NCBI GenBank assembly: GCA_964601505.1 | Contig: CAZRNR010000068.1 | Coordinates: 1 to 9,559, forward strand | From: DRWZ01 sp964601505 | GTDB taxonomy: Bacteria; Calescibacteriota; Calescibacteriia; Calescibacteriales; Calescibacteriaceae | Length of the DNA: 9,559 nt | Direction of reading: 5' to 3' | In this document: piece after piece, positions 7,647 to 9,559 of the stretch | How the letters are laid out: each line of letters starts with the position of its first letter | Position numbering within the stretch: position 1 is the stretch's first letter | The notes under the pieces: model-generated | The model's database searches: none | Told to the model about the DNA's origin: nothing | Seen by the model: only the letters and a program-made list of their open reading frames with translations | Position numbers and translations under genes: made by a program

Positions 7647-7767
7647 TCAAGAAGTTTGAAAATTTTAAACATCAAGCGATAAAACCAAAAAAATCTAAAA
7701 TATTTGCTATGAAGGAAAACTGAAAAATTACAAGTACTTTTATTCATCTTGTAAATTTTGATTCAAG
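7647..7767. promoter_or_regulatory. Divergent valS / flavoprotein intergenic region with inverted repeat
   Basis: Both flanking genes are read outward from these 121 bases, so two promoters are expected here, although no convincing -35/-10 pair stands out on either strand. TTACAAG (7728-7734) and CTTGTAA (7748-7754) form a perfect 7-bp inverted repeat with a 13-base spacer; allowing one bulged A, the match extends to AAAATTACAAG / CTTGTAAATTTT. Its right arm ends 13 bases before the flavoprotein ATG, where it could act as an operator or as an RNA hairpin near the start codon. This role is inference. Confidence 0.4.
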
Positions 7768-9522
7768 ATGAGCATAAATGACAGGTATGAAGTGCACAAT
7801 TTAGACATTTTAGTGGTTGGAGCAGGTGGAGCTGGTTTAAGAGCTGCTATAGAAGCGGCTAAATCTGGATTAAATGTTGGGGTTGTCTGCAAATCTCTTT
7901 TAGGAAAAGCGCATACAGTTATGGCAGAGGGCGGAATTGCTGCAGCGCTTGGAACTGTAGATCCAGAAGATAATTGGAAAGAACATTTTCGGGATACAAT
8001 GTACGGTGGGAAGTTTCTGAATGATTGGAGGTTCGCCCTGAAGCATGCGCAACTTGCACCCGAATGCGCTCTTGAACTTCAGGAGTGGGGGGCACTCTTT
8101 GACAGAACCGCAGACGGCAGAATACTCCAGAGAGCATTCGGTGGTCACTCCTGGCGCAGATTAGTTCATGTAGGTGATAGAACAGGTCTTGAAATGATAA
8201 GAACACTGCAAGATAAACTACTTTCCTTTAAAAATGTTCAGGTTTTCCAGGAAGCCACGATTATTCATCTTCTTAAAGACGGCGAGGCTATATCAGGAGC
8301 AGTAGGATATTGGCGGGAAACAGGTAGATTTTTGGTCTTCATCACTCCAGCTATAATACTTGCGACGGGAGGAATGGGAAGGATGTATGAGATCACTTCA
8401 AATTCATGGGAATATACCGGTTCGGGTTATGCTCTTGCATTATTCAGCGGCGCTGAACTCAGAGATATGGAATTCACACAGTTCCACCCAACTGGAATGG
8501 TCTGGCCCCAGAGCGTCAGAGGCATCCTGGTCACAGAAGCTGTAAGAGGAGAGGGAGGAAGACTCTATAACTCAAAGAAAGAAAGATTCATGCAAAGGTA
8601 TGACCCTGTGAGACTTGAACTTTCAACAAGAGATCTAGTTGCGCGATCTATATACACTGAAATAAAGGAAGGAAGAGGAACAGAGCACGGAGGAGTTTAT
8701 CTTGATGTCTCACATCTCCCTGCTGATACGGTTAAGAAAAAACTCCCGGGAATGTATAAACAATTTCTGGAATTTGCCGGAATAGACATAACAAAAGAAC
8801 CAATGGAAGTTGCTCCGACAATGCACTACACAATGGGAGGTGTCGCGGTTGATCCTGAAACTCAGATGAGTAGAGTCCCTGGTTTATTCGCAGCTGGAGA
8901 GGTTGCGTCTGGTTTGCACGGAGCCAACAGACTTGGCGGAAACTCGCTTTCAGACCTTCTTGTATTTGGAAAACTTGCAGGAAAAGGAGCAGCAAATTAT
9001 GTCAGCTCCTTAAAGAAAAATCCCCAGGTTGATAAGTCTGAAATTGATTTCGCTATAAAAGATGCACTTAAATACTTTGAAGAAAAAGATGGAATCTCTC
9101 CATACGATATACACGAAGAACTCAAAAAAACTATGCAGAACTTTGTCGGTATATTCAGAGAAGAAAAAGACCTGAAGAAAGCACTGGAAAAGATTAGAGA
9201 GTTAAAGGAGAAAAAGATTCGCGTTGGTGGTAATGTCATGTATAATCCTGCCTGGCATTTGGCAATAGATCTAAAATTCATGCTCACCTGCGCCGAATGC
9301 GTGACAATTTCTGCCATTGAGAGAAAAGATAGCGCTGGAGCTCATTCACGCCTGGATTATCCCGAAGAATCAAAAGAAAAATATAACCTCTACCTTGAAC
9401 TTAAGAATGGTGAGATAAAAATCTCTAAAAAACAATGCCCAGAAATTCCAGATGAACTAAAGGCAATTTTAAAAGTTCCTCCATCAAGAAAATGGGAAGA
9501 AAGAGATCAAAACAAGAAGTGA
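7768..9522 (+). CDS. sdhA: Succinate dehydrogenase / fumarate reductase flavoprotein subunit
   Basis: This 584-residue flavoprotein carries the dicarboxylate site of a membrane-associated succinate:quinone oxidoreductase (complex II), exchanging electrons between succinate/fumarate and FAD. It has the dinucleotide fold VVGAGGAGL (16-24) and GKAHTVMAEGG, whose His49 matches the residue covalently linked to FAD. Active-site residues seen in the family are present: His240 in FHPTGM, Arg260 in RGEGG, His353 in MHYTMGG and Arg388 in GANRLGGNS. The sequence, notably GKAHTVMAEGG, GGHSWRRLVHVGDRTGLE and WHLAIDL, resembles the Sdh1 flavoprotein of mycobacteria (Rv0248c) as I remember it, more than E. 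coli SdhA or FrdA. There is no Tat or other signal, consistent with a cytoplasmic-face subunit. ATG 7768 lacks a Shine-Dalgarno. valS is divergent upstream and only 37 bases remain downstream, so partner subunits are not visible. Direction of the reaction cannot be decided; L-aspartate oxidase is unlikely because His49 is present. Confidence 0.93.
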   Translation: MSINDRYEVHNLDILVVGAGGAGLRAAIEAAKSGLNVGVVCKSLLGKAHTVMAEGGIAAALGTVDPEDNWKEHFRDTMYGGKFLNDWRFALKHAQLAPECALELQEWGALFDRTADGRILQRAFGGHSWRRLVHVGDRTGLEMIRTLQDKLLSFKNVQVFQEATIIHLLKDGEAISGAVGYWRETGRFLVFITPAIILATGGMGRMYEITSNSWEYTGSGYALALFSGAELRDMEFTQFHPTGMVWPQSVRGILVTEAVRGEGGRLYNSKKERFMQRYDPVRLELSTRDLVARSIYTEIKEGRGTEHGGVYLDVSHLPADTVKKKLPGMYKQFLEFAGIDITKEPMEVAPTMHYTMGGVAVDPETQMSRVPGLFAAGEVASGLHGANRLGGNSLSDLLVFGKLAGKGAANYVSSLKKNPQVDKSEIDFAIKDALKYFEEKDGISPYDIHEELKKTMQNFVGIFREEKDLKKALEKIRELKEKKIRVGGNVMYNPAWHLAIDLKFMLTCAECVTISAIERKDSAGAHSRLDYPEESKEKYNLYLELKNGEIKISKKQCPEIPDELKAILKVPPSRKWEERDQNKK

Positions 9523-9559
9523 TAAAAAGTTTTAGATAAGAAAAAAAGAAATAACCAAC

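Noticed and set aside
7768..9522. L-aspartate oxidase (NadB) as the identity of the flavoprotein
   Set aside because: The FAD-linking His49 in AHTV and the overall match to Sdh1-type flavoproteins favour complex II; NadB has a different residue there.

Overview
The window is AT-rich bacterial chromosome with six long, intact protein genes. Arg is mostly AGA/AGG and Ile is often ATA, a pattern common in thermophiles. The starts of the six genes have little or no Shine-Dalgarno sequence; the only strong GGAGGA lies upstream of a tiny ORF in the 5' leader. ValS and PurF are bacterial in type. These traits would fit an uncultured, possibly thermophilic bacterium from a group with weak Shine-Dalgarno usage, such as the FCB/Bacteroidota side or a related candidate phylum. 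That placement is inference; no 16S or other decisive marker is present.

Layout. Bases 1-332 are a non-coding leader rich in small repeats. A tight + strand cluster follows: a class V aminotransferase (333-1406), a bifunctional-nuclease (DUF151) domain joined to a DegQ/HtrA-like PDZ domain behind a hydrophobic N-terminus (1441-2259), and, one base later, a dGTPase-like HD phosphohydrolase (2261-3289). After a 156-base gap comes purF (3446-4831). valS lies on the minus strand (4986-7643), convergent with purF and with a recognisable intrinsic terminator between them. A 121-base divergent gap then separates valS from a + strand succinate dehydrogenase/fumarate reductase flavoprotein gene (7768-9522). 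No iron-sulfur or membrane-anchor subunit gene is visible within the window.

How the genes relate. Most are housekeeping: amino-acid metabolism, dNTP control, the first committed step of purine synthesis, tRNA charging and respiration. dgt and purF both concern purine nucleotides but have a gap with its own possible promoter between them. The least ordinary item is the nuclease-PDZ fusion, whose hydrophobic N-terminus suggests it acts at or outside the membrane. No mobile element, CRISPR array, rRNA or tRNA gene was recognised, and no complete new multi-gene system is evident.
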